From the NCBI RefSeq assembly GCF_030709675.1, contig NZ_JAUZQD010000005.1, forward strand, positions 248,001 to 312,000: a stretch of 64,000 nucleotides of DNA. Reading direction: 5' to 3'. The position numbers and the translations under genes were made by a program. The DNA is from Symbioplanes lichenis (GTDB lineage: Bacteria; Actinomycetota; Actinomycetes; Mycobacteriales; Micromonosporaceae). Positions 9,201 to 20,714 of the stretch are shown here, piece by piece. The first letter of the stretch is position 1; the number at the start of each line of letters is the position of its first letter. The notes under the pieces are model-generated. The model was not told the DNA's origin. It made no database searches and was given only the letters and a program-made list of their open reading frames with translations.

Positions 9201-9661
9201 TGGCCGACGCCGAGGCGCGCCTCGGGGCCGACCACGTGCTGCTGGTGCGCCGCCACCCCAACGTGATCGACGAGATCCCGGGCGCCGGTGACGGCTTCGT
9301 CCACGACGTGTCGGGCTATCCGGACATGGCCGACCTGCTGGCCGCGGCCGACATCCTCGTCACGGACTACTCGTCGGTGATGTTCGACTTCGCCAGCACG
9401 GGACGGCCCATGCTCTTCTTCACGTACGACCTCGCCTACTACCGCGACGAGCTGCGCGGCTTCTACTTCGACTTCGAGGCCGAGGCGCCGGGCCCGCTGC
9501 TCGCCACGTCGGCCGAGGTGGTGGACGCCGTCCGGGACATCGACGTCGTGGCCGGGCGCTACGCCGACCGGTACGCCGCGTTCGCCGCGAAGGCCAGCGA
9601 CCTCGACGACGGGCACGCGGCCGCGCGGCTGGCCGACCGGATGCTGGGGGCCGCCCGATGA
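6242..9661 (+). CDS. Bifunctional GT2 glycosyltransferase / CDP-glycerol-type phosphotransferase
   Basis: 1139 residues. Residues 1 to about 110 form a GT-A family 2 nucleotide-sugar domain (VVVPVYNVAPYLEECL, VVDDGSTDGS, ARNAGTAQATGEFLMFADSDD). The middle part (about 350-690) is beta-rich and of unknown role. The last 360 residues match CDP-glycerol:poly(glycerophosphate) glycerophosphotransferases (TagF type): VVQTWHGTPLKRIGFD, ILYAPTWRDDEY, HVLLVRRHPN, VTDYSSVMFDFASTGRP. The likely job is building a phosphodiester-linked, sugar-decorated wall polymer such as a teichoic acid, at the inner face of the membrane. The stop overlaps the next gene (ATGA), so the two are coupled. There is no signal peptide or membrane segment. 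Confidence 0.88.
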   Translation: MSSVLSVVVPVYNVAPYLEECLASLAGQYRDALEVIVVDDGSTDGSAAIAERFVAGDSRFQLIRQANAGLGAARNAGTAQATGEFLMFADSDDVLAPYAAELLVGSLEQTGSDFSCANVLRLTTRGLSQSPMHRAPFAVTALSTHVSRMPVLLGDRTAWNKVFRRTFWDAHGFRFPEGVLYEDIPVTVPAHVLARAVDVLAAPVYYWREREGPDKSITQRREELPAFIDRLTNCWQVSRVLGEAGHHGLKRRYDESVLRSDLMLFLRVLPRVDAEYREVFLERTNAYLDTIDAEAILELPAVERVLWTLVRNRMLPQLLDMVPELRRQRRIARRGLRRYHDMDLLHAKLPQLPPEMFLAGTPRPRSKVHDVTWDDGKLRIRGHAFIPGQPANLPFSTSRLIWMKQVGGGRTTRRIPLVTRRCVDATADHGSVRTAYDWSGFEALLDPEALRTDGGEWRDGDWTVVVGVVGLGRKSKGALEIGQPAQPVALTPLDRGDVRIVPHIAEGRLRLRVERVRAWVTGLRADGDDLVVEGTGAMREITLSRVPGVVWRRYQAEGEGERFHFRIPASDLSCAVPALRVGEPADRWTIGACAMAGEVAPVEMRRRTMHLHASRTGEAVLIALPTGPVLTGLSSEGRRFRFSGRLHGRSAEGFQLILRTGNGRDLKAFPVTPDGDSWAVEVDPVAIPAFGAAVRMRAGTWQVLCRTGTGPAEPLPATATAIAALPLPLAGDAPRTSLEWLGDERVVLRIRSALADEERGKHHQAELRTRHYPATRKQPLREVVLYNSFTGRQYSDSPRAVHRELLARSLPLEHQWVSVDGQAPLPHSAEPVALWSKRWYESLATSRYIVTNQHLPEWFRRRDGQVVVQTWHGTPLKRIGFDIEDVQFTDRRYLEKLTEEAPNWSFLVSPNTFSTPLLRRAFRFGGEILEIGYPRNDVLFEDRSEITERVRAAVGLPPGRKIILYAPTWRDDEYAGGAYRMSLQLDLADAEARLGADHVLLVRRHPNVIDEIPGAGDGFVHDVSGYPDMADLLAAADILVTDYSSVMFDFASTGRPMLFFTYDLAYYRDELRGFYFDFEAEAPGPLLATSAEVVDAVRDIDVVAGRYADRYAAFAAKASDLDDGHAAARLADRMLGAAR

Positions 9662-10557
9662 GCGTCTGGCGCCGGACAAAGAAGGTCATCAAGAGCCGGC
9701 TCGAGCCCGATCCGCGCCTGCTGAAGGCGGCCGAGCAGACGAACTCCCTGCTCTACGACATCCGCTGGGAGCTCAAGGAGCAGCGCAAATATCTCGAGGC
9801 GTTCCGCGCCTTCGCGTCCACCGCGATGTTCGCCGAGATCCGCGAGTTCACCGAGGCGCAGCAGCTGGGCTTCGAGGACACCATGCGCCGCGTCGCGCAC
9901 GACCGGGTGAGCCTGGCCCGCTTCGGCGACGGCGAGCTGAAGATCATGCTCCGGCCGCAGTACAACCTGCGCTTCCAGCCGTGGTCGGCCGGGTTGGCCG
10001 GGGACCTGCGGGCGGTGCTCGAGATGGACGGGTACGACCCGGAGCGGTTGCTGGTCGGCTTCCCGTACACCTTCCGCGACGCGCACTGGACCTCCGTCTG
10101 GCTCGACATCTGGCCCGAGGTCAAGCCGTTGCTCAACCCGCACGTCCAGTACGGGACCGCGCACGTGTCCCGGCCGATCTACTTCTCGCATCTCGGCCAC
10201 CGGGGCGCCCAGTTGTGGCGGGACGTGTGGGACGGGCAGCAGGTCGTGATCGTCACCGGGGAGGGCTCGCGCTTCCACCTCGAGCCGGCGCTCTTCGGCA
10301 ACACCAAGTCGATCGACTTCGTGTACTCGGCGGCGAAGGATGCGTACTCGGACCTGCCGCGTCTTCTGGACAAGCTCGGCGACCACGATCCCGACAGGCT
10401 GTATCTCCTCGCTCTCGGACCGTGCGGAACGCTCGTCGCCGCGTGGCTCGCGCAGCGCGGCCGCTGGGCGGTCGACATGGGGCATATCAGCGAGAGCTGG
10501 GCAAACGTGTTCGCGGGCGGCGCCTGGCCCGAAGCGCTCGAGGTGGTCCGCAAGTAG
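9658..10557 (+). CDS. GT-D fold glycosyltransferase (DUF1792-like)
   Basis: 299 residues. The N-terminal 70 residues are charged and helical (KEQRKYLEAFRAFASTAM). They are followed by VSLARFGDGELKIM, which matches the start of the GT-D glycosyltransferase domain and contains the family's D-x-E metal/donor motif (DGE). Other blocks are FSHLGHRGAQLWRDVW, VVIVTGEGSRF and LYLLALGPCGTLVAAWLA. GT-D enzymes add hexoses to glycoproteins or polysaccharides. The 4-nt overlap with the GT2/TagF fusion suggests it modifies the same wall polymer; the sugar is unknown. Confidence 0.8.
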   Translation: MSVWRRTKKVIKSRLEPDPRLLKAAEQTNSLLYDIRWELKEQRKYLEAFRAFASTAMFAEIREFTEAQQLGFEDTMRRVAHDRVSLARFGDGELKIMLRPQYNLRFQPWSAGLAGDLRAVLEMDGYDPERLLVGFPYTFRDAHWTSVWLDIWPEVKPLLNPHVQYGTAHVSRPIYFSHLGHRGAQLWRDVWDGQQVVIVTGEGSRFHLEPALFGNTKSIDFVYSAAKDAYSDLPRLLDKLGDHDPDRLYLLALGPCGTLVAAWLAQRGRWAVDMGHISESWANVFAGGAWPEALEVVRK

Positions 10558-10579
10558 TCCGATCCCCGACCTCCGGCCA

Positions 10580-10607
10580 TTGCGCCGGTGACACCGGCCA
10601 CTATCGT
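10580..10607 (+). promoter_or_regulatory. Promoter of leaderless GPP34 gene
   Basis: TTGCGC (10580-10585), a 16-bp spacer and TATCGT (10602-10607), then 7 nt to the ATG at 10615. Confidence 0.5.
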
Positions 10608-10614
10608 TTGCGAC

Positions 10615-11301
10615 ATGACCTCCATCGCGCTCGCTGAGGAACTCCTCCTCCTCGCGTATGACGACCGGACCGGCAAGGCGACCGGTTCCCGCATCGGACT
10701 CGACCTCGGCATGGCCGCGGCGGTGCTGGTCGACCTCGCGCTGGCCGGTCGGGTCGCGTACGTGGCCGGGAACCTCGTCGTCAACGACCCCACCCCGACG
10801 GGCGACCCGATCGCCGACCGGATCCTCGAGAAGGCCGCCGCGGACGACCCGCACACCCCCGCCCAGTGGGTGCAGCGTTTGCGGCACCGCCTGCGCCAGC
10901 ACGTGCTCGACGACCTCATCGCCCGCGGCGTGGTCCAGGACGTGGACGAGACCCAGATGGACGGCTACGTCCACGTCCACCGCTATCCGACCTGCGACCC
11001 GGCCTTCGAGGCGGAGATCCGCAAGCGGCTGGCCGACGCGCTCACCACGAACGAGATCCCGGACGAGCGCACGGCCGCCCTCTGCACCCTGCTGGTGGCC
11101 ACCCGCATGGAGCCCGCCCTGCGCCTGCCCCCGGAGGAGGCGGTGAAGGCCCACGAGCGCCTCGAGCAGATCGCCAGCGGCGCCGGCTTCTCGGGCACCG
11201 GCAACCTGGAGGACTCGATCGTCCGCCCGAGCGTCGCCCTGGTCGTCGCCACCCTGAGCCGGGCCATCACCGCCGCCCTCGGCGTCCCCAAGGTCATCTG
11301 A
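10615..11301 (+). CDS. GPP34 family protein (Golgi phosphoprotein 3-like)
   Basis: 228 residues from the ATG at 10615; an upstream in-frame ATG at 10588 lies before the -10 box and is rejected. The pattern ALAEELLLLAYDDRTGK, GLDLGMAAAVLVDLALAGR, VVNDPTPTGDPIADRIL and a helical C-terminus match the bacterial GPP34 family, abundant in actinomycetes. Eukaryotic members bind phosphatidylinositol-4-phosphate and sort glycosyltransferases; bacterial roles are unclear. Lying after two glycosyltransferase genes, a peripheral membrane role in their placement is conceivable but speculative. Confidence 0.9.
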   Translation: MTSIALAEELLLLAYDDRTGKATGSRIGLDLGMAAAVLVDLALAGRVAYVAGNLVVNDPTPTGDPIADRILEKAAADDPHTPAQWVQRLRHRLRQHVLDDLIARGVVQDVDETQMDGYVHVHRYPTCDPAFEAEIRKRLADALTTNEIPDERTAALCTLLVATRMEPALRLPPEEAVKAHERLEQIASGAGFSGTGNLEDSIVRPSVALVVATLSRAITAALGVPKVI

Positions 11302-11320
11302 CCCCCGCCGCAAGCGAGCG

Positions 11321-11347
11321 GCCCGGCGCGGGGAGGACGCGCCGGGC
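11321..11347. terminator. Bidirectional terminator hairpin
   Basis: A perfect 10-bp inverted repeat, GCCCGGCGCG / CGCGCCGGGC, with a 7-nt loop, lies in the 53-bp gap between the convergent GPP34 and phosphohexomutase genes. There is no T tract, as is common in high-GC bacteria. Confidence 0.75.
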
Positions 11348-11354
11348 GCCCGCG

Positions 11355-12986
11355 TCAGCGGCCCAGGGCCCGGGTGACCTCGCCGCGCAGCTGGGCCATC
11401 TCGGCGCCCGCCTTGAACTGGGCGTTGATCAGCTTGCCGGTGACCGGGACGATCACCTCGAGGTAGGCCTTGAGCTTCGGCTCGGTGCCCGACGGGCGGA
11501 CCACCACGCGGATGCGGTCGGTGCGCAGGGTCACCACGTTGTCGGCCGCGCGGTCCTCGACGGCGGTGACCGGCTCGCCCGACAGCTCCTTGGGCGGGTT
11601 CGCGCGCAGGTGGGCCATCATGGCGGCGATCTCGTCGAGCCGGTCGACGCGGATGGAGACCTGGTCGGTGCGGTGGACGCCGAACTCGGTGTCGAGCTCG
11701 TCGAGCCGGCTCAGCAGCGTCTTGCCCGCGGCCTTGAGGCTCGCGGCGAGGTCGGCGACGACGAGGGCCGCGGTGATGCCGTCCTTGTCGCGGACCAGGC
11801 CCGGGGCGACGCAGTAGCCGAGCGCCTCCTCGTAGCCGAAGGCCAGGTCCTCGTCGGCCCGGACGATCCACTTGAAGCCGGTGAGGGTCTCCTCGTACGC
11901 CACGCCGCGCGCCCGGGCGAGAGCGCCGAGGCGGCTGGAGGAGACGATGGTCGTGGCGTAGGTGCCGGGGGTGCCGCGCTGGATCAGGTGATCCGCGAGG
12001 AGGACTCCCAGCTCGTCCCCGGTGAGCGGGCGCCAGCTTTCCCCCAGGGGTACGGCCACCGCGCACCGGTCCGCGTCGGGGTCATTGGCGATGGCGAGAT
12101 CCGCGCCCGTCTCGGCCGCCAGCGCCAGCAGCAGATCCATGGCGCCCTTCTCCTCGGGGTTGGGGAAGGCGACGGTCGGGAAGTCGGGGTCGGGCTCCGC
12201 CTGCTCGGCCACGACCGCCGGAGTGCTGAACCCCGCCGCGGCGAAGGCCGCCGTCAGCACCGGGCCACCGACACCGTGCAGCGGCGTGTACGCGACAGTG
12301 AGCTCCCGGGGGCCGCTCCCGGCGACCGCGGCGGCGCTGGTCGCGTACCCCTGGATGAGCTCTTCGCCCAGCACCTCGCCGGGGTCGCCCAGCGGCACCT
12401 CGGTGACCGAGGTGACCGCCCGGATGGCGGCCTCGATGCCCGCGTCGGCGGGCGGGACGATCTGCGCGCCCGCCCCGGCCGGTCCGCCGAGCTGCGCGCC
12501 CAGATAGACCTTGTAGCCGTTGTCCTGCGGCGGGTTGTGGCTCGCGGTGACCATGACGCCCGCGACCGCGCCGAGCTCCCGGACGGCGTAGGCCAGCACC
12601 GGCGTGGGCAGCGGGCGGGGGAGTAGCAGCGCGGGCCGGCCGGCGCCGGTGGCCACCCGGGCGGTCCGCTCGGCGAACTCCCGGGAGCCGTGGCGGGCGT
12701 CGTAGCCGATGACCAGCGGGCCCTTGCCGTCGCCGGCGGCGAGCCAGGCGACCAGGCCGGCGGCGGCGCGGGTGACCACGGCCAGGTTCATGCCGTTGGG
12801 CCCGGCCCGGAGCCGGCCGCGCAGCCCGGCGGTGCCGAAGGTGAGCGGGCCCGCGAACCGGTCGGCGAGCTCCGCCTCGGTCGCCGGGAGCCGGTCCAGC
12901 AGGTCCTGCAGCTCGGCCCGGCCGGCCGGGTCGGGGTCGTCGGCCAGCCAGGTCGTGGCCAGCGTGCGGAGGTCGTCAGTCGCCAT
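11355..12986 (-). CDS. Phosphomannomutase/phosphoglucomutase family enzyme
   Basis: 543 residues, the size of the long alpha-D-phosphohexomutases. The phosphoserine loop is VMVTASHNPPQDNGYKVY (Ser about 149), the Mg loop is IANDPDADRCAV, the sugar-binding loop is FGYEEALGYC, and the phosphate loop is VVRPSGTEPKLKAYL. It interconverts hexose- or pentose-1- and -6/5-phosphates, feeding sugar nucleotide synthesis. The M. tuberculosis counterpart near upp is called pmmB. A phosphopentomutase role in nucleoside salvage, next to deoC and upp, is also possible for this long subgroup. Start ATG at 12986. Confidence 0.93.
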   Translation of the reverse strand: MATDDLRTLATTWLADDPDPAGRAELQDLLDRLPATEAELADRFAGPLTFGTAGLRGRLRAGPNGMNLAVVTRAAAGLVAWLAAGDGKGPLVIGYDARHGSREFAERTARVATGAGRPALLLPRPLPTPVLAYAVRELGAVAGVMVTASHNPPQDNGYKVYLGAQLGGPAGAGAQIVPPADAGIEAAIRAVTSVTEVPLGDPGEVLGEELIQGYATSAAAVAGSGPRELTVAYTPLHGVGGPVLTAAFAAAGFSTPAVVAEQAEPDPDFPTVAFPNPEEKGAMDLLLALAAETGADLAIANDPDADRCAVAVPLGESWRPLTGDELGVLLADHLIQRGTPGTYATTIVSSSRLGALARARGVAYEETLTGFKWIVRADEDLAFGYEEALGYCVAPGLVRDKDGITAALVVADLAASLKAAGKTLLSRLDELDTEFGVHRTDQVSIRVDRLDEIAAMMAHLRANPPKELSGEPVTAVEDRAADNVVTLRTDRIRVVVRPSGTEPKLKAYLEVIVPVTGKLINAQFKAGAEMAQLRGEVTRALGR

Positions 12987-13044
12987 GCTCTGTGGATAGC
13001 ACGGCGGCGGACCCGGCGCGGCCGAGGGGCCGAAGCCCCCCGGC

Positions 13045-15000
<1,956 letters not shown>

Positions 15001-15173
15001 AGAGATGCCACCGAAGGGGTTTAGGGGCGGTCGGCCAACCCCGCTATCTTGCCCGGTACCCCCCGGTTTCCGGAAGTCGGTCGCCCACTGTTTGCACAAG
15101 CTCGACAGGGCGTGATTGTCTCGTTGCATTGAGTGGAACTTTTCGGACTCTGAGTGCAAAAAGGCTCACCCTT

Positions 15174-15179
15174 TAGGAT
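15174..15179 (+). promoter_or_regulatory. -10 box of leaderless mutase gene
   Basis: TAGGAT, then 7 nt and the GTG at 15187. It supports the choice of this start over the longer open frame from 15154. Confidence 0.6.
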
Positions 15180-15186
15180 CACGGGT

Positions 15187-16758
<1,572 letters not shown>

Positions 16759-16870
16759 ACGCGGTGGAAATCCGTTGCGAGGGTATTCGTAACGGACAGC
16801 TACGAGTTTGGGTCTAAGCTGTCGCGCGTTGCGGAACATGGAGAGACGAGACGACGGAAGCGATCATCAC

Positions 16871-18130
16871 GTGTCGAGTGCAGTGAAGGCGTCCGAGGGC
16901 GCCCCGGCGGCGCCGTTCCCGGGCCCGCCCCCCGGAGCCGAACCCCTGCCCGGTCAGCTGGACCGCTGGCTCACCGCGCACGGCACGGAGCTGGTGGCGA
17001 TCCGCCGCCACATCCACGCCCACCCGGAGCCGTCCTACTCCGAGTTCGCGACCGCCGAGCTGATCGCCCGGGAGCTCGCCGCGGCCGGGCTGCGCCCCGA
17101 GCTGCTGCCCGCCGGCAACGGCCTGATCTGCGACATCGGCGAGGGTGACCGGGTCATCGCCTTCCGCGCGGACCTCGACGCGCTGCCGCTGCCGGACACC
17201 AAGGACGTGCCCTACCGCTCGACCGTGCCCAACGTGACCCACGCCTGCGGTCACGACGTGCACACGACGGTGATGCTCGGGCTGGGCCTGGCGCTGGCTC
17301 AGCTCAACGAGGCCGGCGAGCTGCCCGGCCGGGTGCGCCTGATCTTCCAGCCGGCCGAGGAGGCGGTGCCCTCGGGCGCCCCGAGCGTGATCGAGGCCGG
17401 CGCGCTCAAGGACGTCGCCGCCGTGTACGCGCTGCATTGTTACCCACAGTTGCCGGCCGGGCTCGTGGGCGTACGGTCGGGGCCCTTCACCGCCGCCGCC
17501 GACACCGTCAGGGTCCGCCTGACCGGGCCGGGTGGCCACACCGCCCGCCCGCACCTGACCGCCGACCTCGTGCACGCCCTCGGCCGGGTGATCGTCGACG
17601 TGCCGTCGCTGCTGGGCCGCCGGGTCGACCCGCGCGCGGGCGTCTCGATGGTGTGGGGCGCCGTGCACGCCGGCCAGGCGTTCAACGCGATCCCGGGCGA
17701 GGGCGAGGTGCTCGGCACGGTCCGCATCCTCAACCGTGAGGCCTGGCGCGAGGCGCCCGAGCTGATCACCCGCCTGATCCGTGACGTGGTCGCGGCGACC
17801 GGCGCGGAGGCCGAGGTCATCTACACCCGCGGCGTCCCGCCGGTGATCAACGACCGGATGGCCGCCGCCGTCATCGCCGGGGCCGCGGGCGCCGCGCTCG
17901 GCGCCGACCGCGTCGTCGAGGCCGAGATCAGCATGGGCGGCGAGGACTTCGCGTTCTACCTGGAGCATGTGCCGGGCGCGATGATCCGGCTCGGCACCGG
18001 CACGCCGGGCGCGGAGAAGCATCAGGACCTGCACCAGAGCGGCTTCGACGTGGACGAGCGCTGCATCGGGTACGGGGTGCGGGTGATGGTGCACACAGCG
18101 CTGGCCGCGCTCGCCACGGCGGCCTTCTAG
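16871..18130 (+). CDS. M20 family amidohydrolase
   Basis: 419 residues from a GTG at 16871 with GACGGAAG upstream; a TAAGCT box at 16815-16820 could be the promoter. Metal ligands fit the M20D family: ITHACGHDVHTT-like (VTHACGHDVH), FQPAEEAVPSGA, YALHCYP and GGEDFAFYLEHVPGA. The family hydrolyses N-acyl amino acids or similar amides. The M. tuberculosis neighbour of lpdA with this fold is amiB1. The Ala/Pro-rich first 35 residues are not part of the fold, and no signal peptide is seen. The stop overlaps the stop of the convergent lipoprotein gene (CTAG). Confidence 0.9.
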   Translation: MSSAVKASEGAPAAPFPGPPPGAEPLPGQLDRWLTAHGTELVAIRRHIHAHPEPSYSEFATAELIARELAAAGLRPELLPAGNGLICDIGEGDRVIAFRADLDALPLPDTKDVPYRSTVPNVTHACGHDVHTTVMLGLGLALAQLNEAGELPGRVRLIFQPAEEAVPSGAPSVIEAGALKDVAAVYALHCYPQLPAGLVGVRSGPFTAAADTVRVRLTGPGGHTARPHLTADLVHALGRVIVDVPSLLGRRVDPRAGVSMVWGAVHAGQAFNAIPGEGEVLGTVRILNREAWREAPELITRLIRDVVAATGAEAEVIYTRGVPPVINDRMAAAVIAGAAGAALGADRVVEAEISMGGEDFAFYLEHVPGAMIRLGTGTPGAEKHQDLHQSGFDVDERCIGYGVRVMVHTALAALATAAF

Positions 18131-18948
18131 ACGGTCTTGGCTTTTCTCCGGCGCACGACGATCACGGCGACGGGGATGGCGAGGATGACCAGCCACGGGA
18201 GCAGGAAGCCCACCGCGACTGCGACCACGTTCAGCGAGGTCAGAAAGCCGTGCCAGCCGCTGCTCAGCCCTGATTCGCTCGCCGGGGCCGTCTCCGTCGA
18301 AGGGTCGAGCAGGACGAGCGTGATCGTGGACAGCGCGGTGAGGTCGGCCAGCCGGCGCTGCTTGGCCTGCAACGACGCCAGGTCGGACTCGCGGGTCGCC
18401 ACCTCGCGCTCCAGCATCACCAGGTCCTCGAGATCCTTGGCCCGGGCCAGCAGCGTGCGCCCGCTGTTGACCCGGGCCTGCTGGGTCTTGATCCGGGCGT
18501 CCAGGTCGACGGACTCCTCGGTGACGTCCTCGGTGCTGATCGCCCGCTTCTCCTCGGTGCCCAGCCCGGCGAGCTGGTCGACGACGCCGCCGAAGCTCGC
18601 CGCGGGCACGCGCAGGGTCAGCGTGGCGTCGGACGACCCGTTGGCCCCGTTGCTCGTGCGCTGGTCGCCGCCGACGAAGCCCTTGGCCCCGGCGACGATT
18701 CCGGTGGTGCGCGCGGCGGCGGCGTTGACGTCGTCCACGCGTACGGTGATGGATCCGGTGTAAACGATCGCGCGCTGGTCGACGCTCAGGTCGGGCGCCT
18801 TGGCGGGTCGGTCCTCGGCCTTCTGAGGCGCGGCCTGATCCGCCACGCCGGCCGCTCCCGACGTCTCCGCCTGATCGCTGGCACCACTGCTGCACGCCCC
18901 CAGCGCCAGCACCAATGCCAGTCCCGCTGCGATTGTCGTTCCGCGCAT
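18127..18948 (-). CDS. DUF4349 lipoprotein
   Basis: 273 residues from an ATG at 18948 behind GGAGGAGCG. Signal peptide with a lipobox (LALGACSSG, Cys about 19), so exported and lipid-anchored. The body has VYTGSITVRVDDVNAAAA and a long helical hairpin (LDARIKTQQARVNSGRTLLA, ESDLASLQAKQRRLADLTA), then STITLVLLDP, a second membrane helix (VVAVAVGFLLPWLVILAIPV) and a basic tail (VVRRRKAKTV). This order is typical of DUF4349 proteins, whose function is unknown. Confidence 0.9.
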   Translation of the reverse strand: MRGTTIAAGLALVLALGACSSGASDQAETSGAAGVADQAAPQKAEDRPAKAPDLSVDQRAIVYTGSITVRVDDVNAAAARTTGIVAGAKGFVGGDQRTSNGANGSSDATLTLRVPAASFGGVVDQLAGLGTEEKRAISTEDVTEESVDLDARIKTQQARVNSGRTLLARAKDLEDLVMLEREVATRESDLASLQAKQRRLADLTALSTITLVLLDPSTETAPASESGLSSGWHGFLTSLNVVAVAVGFLLPWLVILAIPVAVIVVRRRKAKTV

Positions 18949-19057
18949 CGCTCCTCCGCTCCCCGTTCCGGTCTGCCCGCTGGGACGTGCGGCGCCCCCG
19001 GGGCGGTTCCGGCAGACTGCACTCTTAGTGGTCACGATTCGGCAGCGGAGGAAGCCT

Positions 19058-19690
19058 GTGCGCATCACGAAATACACCCACTCCTGCCTGCGCTTCGAGG
19101 GCGACGGGGTGCTCGTCGCCGATCCCGGTGCGTGGAGCGAGCGGTCCGCGCTGAACGACGCCGACGCCGTGCTGATCACCCACGAGCACGCGGACCACCT
19201 GGACGTGGACGCGCTCGCCGACGCTGTCGCCCGCCGGCCGCGGCTGCGCGTCTTCGCCCACCCCGACGTGCTGCCCACCCTGACGGCCTTCTCCGACGTG
19301 GTCACCCCGGTGCCGCCCGGCACGCGCTTCGAGGCCGCCGGCTTCACCATCTCCTCGTACGGGGGACAGCACGCCGTGATCCACGAGGACATCCCGCGCG
19401 TGGCCAACCTCGGGTTCCTGGTCTCGGACGGCGCTCAGTCGGTCTACACGCCGGGCGACTCGTTCACGGTGCCGGATGAGCATGTGGACACTTTGTTCGT
19501 ACCGCTCAACGCGCCCTGGATGAAACTGAGCGAAGCGATCGACTTCGTGCGGAAGGTCAAGCCCGGGCGGGCGTACGCGCTGCACGACGCTCTGTTGACG
19601 GCCACCGGCGCCGGCGTGTCCAACGGGCACCTCGAGCGGCTCGGCGGAGTGTCCTACGCGCAGCTGGCGCCGGAAACCACGCTGGGCTGA
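19058..19690 (+). CDS. MBL-fold metal-dependent hydrolase (UlaG-like)
   Basis: 210 residues from a GTG at 19058 behind GCGGAGGAAG. The metal motif is LITHEHADHLD (His 42, 44, Asp 46, His 47), with further ligands around YGGQHAVIHEDI, YTPGDSF and AYALHDALL. The short UlaG/L-ascorbate-lactonase-like shape is common and its substrate cannot be told. A coiled-coil gene follows 3 nt after, so the two are probably co-transcribed. Confidence 0.9.
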   Translation: MRITKYTHSCLRFEGDGVLVADPGAWSERSALNDADAVLITHEHADHLDVDALADAVARRPRLRVFAHPDVLPTLTAFSDVVTPVPPGTRFEAAGFTISSYGGQHAVIHEDIPRVANLGFLVSDGAQSVYTPGDSFTVPDEHVDTLFVPLNAPWMKLSEAIDFVRKVKPGRAYALHDALLTATGAGVSNGHLERLGGVSYAQLAPETTLG

Positions 19691-19693
19691 GGC

Positions 19694-20671
19694 GTGGTCG
19701 TGGACATGGACGAGCTGGCCCGGCGGCTGTACGAGGCTCCGCCGGACGGCTTCGTCGCCGCACGCTCCGCGGCCGTGGCCGACGCCAAGAAGTCCGGTGA
19801 TCCGCAGGCGGCCAAGCAGATCGCTGCCCTGCGCAAGCCGACCGTGGCCGCGTGGCTGGTCAACTTGCTCGCGCTGCGCCGGCCCGAGCTGATCGACGAG
19901 CTCGTGGAGCTGGCGACGGCCCTGCGCGACGCCCAGCGTGGGTTGCGGGGCGACGAGCTGCGAGAGTTGTCGGTGCAGCGGCGGCAGGTGGTGTCGTCGC
20001 TCGTCGCCGAGGCGCAGAAGCTGGCCGTGGCCTCGGATCCGGCGTTGAAGCGGGTCAAGCTGCCGACCGGCGAGGTGGAGGCGACGCTGACGGCCGCGCT
20101 GGCCGAGCCGGAGATCGCGTCGCAGGTGCGGAGCGGGCGGTTGGTGAAGGCGGCGACGTACGCGGGGTTCGGCGAGGTGCCGCGGCCGCGGTTGCGCCTG
20201 GTCACCGACGCTGAGCCTGCGTCGGCCGAGCCTTCCTCAGCCAAGCCCGATGTGGATCCGGCGCTGGGTGACTGGTCCGCGCCGGTCTCCAAGCTGGACG
20301 AGCGGCGTCATCGGGCCGAGGAGAAGGCGCTGGACGATCGGCGTCGCCGGGCCGAGGAGAAGGCGCGGGCCGAGCGGGAGGCGCGGCGGCGGGAGCTGAA
20401 ACGGGAGCTGACCCAGGCCCGGCGGGCGGAGGAGAAGGCGACCGCCGCGCTGGAACAGGCCCGCGGCGCTGAGAGTGACGCAGGCCACTCCATCGATGAG
20501 ATCGAGGAGCAGATCGCCGAGCTCGAACGGCAGCGGATCGTGGCGCAGGCCGAGCTGTCCCGGCGCAAGCTGGCGCGACGCTCCGCCGAACGCGATGCAT
20601 CGGCCGCCCGGCGGCGCACGGGCGACGTCGAGGCAGCCATCGAAGACCTGGACGCCGATGAACCGGTCTAG
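19694..20671 (+). CDS. Coiled-coil conserved actinobacterial protein
   Basis: 325 residues from a GTG at 19694 (ATG at 19706, MDELARRLYEAPPDGF, is an alternative). Residues 1-165 are helical and conserved in style (QIAALRKPTVAAWLVNLLAL, LSVQRRQVVSSLVAEAQKLA). Residues 195-320 are a charged coiled coil (RRRAEEKARAEREARRR, IDEIEEQIAELERQRIVAQ). No enzyme motif or membrane segment. Similar proteins occur in many actinomycetes without assigned function. Confidence 0.85.
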   Translation: MVVDMDELARRLYEAPPDGFVAARSAAVADAKKSGDPQAAKQIAALRKPTVAAWLVNLLALRRPELIDELVELATALRDAQRGLRGDELRELSVQRRQVVSSLVAEAQKLAVASDPALKRVKLPTGEVEATLTAALAEPEIASQVRSGRLVKAATYAGFGEVPRPRLRLVTDAEPASAEPSSAKPDVDPALGDWSAPVSKLDERRHRAEEKALDDRRRRAEEKARAEREARRRELKRELTQARRAEEKATAALEQARGAESDAGHSIDEIEEQIAELERQRIVAQAELSRRKLARRSAERDASAARRRTGDVEAAIEDLDADEPV

Positions 20672-20714
20672 CCGCCGGTTTTCCTGAACACCGGATGAAG
20701 AGCAGAATCGGGCG

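Noticed and set aside
9559..12066. 835-residue minus-strand open frame
   Set aside because: Antisense to the glycosyltransferase, GPP34 and mutase genes, Arg/Pro/Gly-rich; the genes on the other strand have complete motifs.
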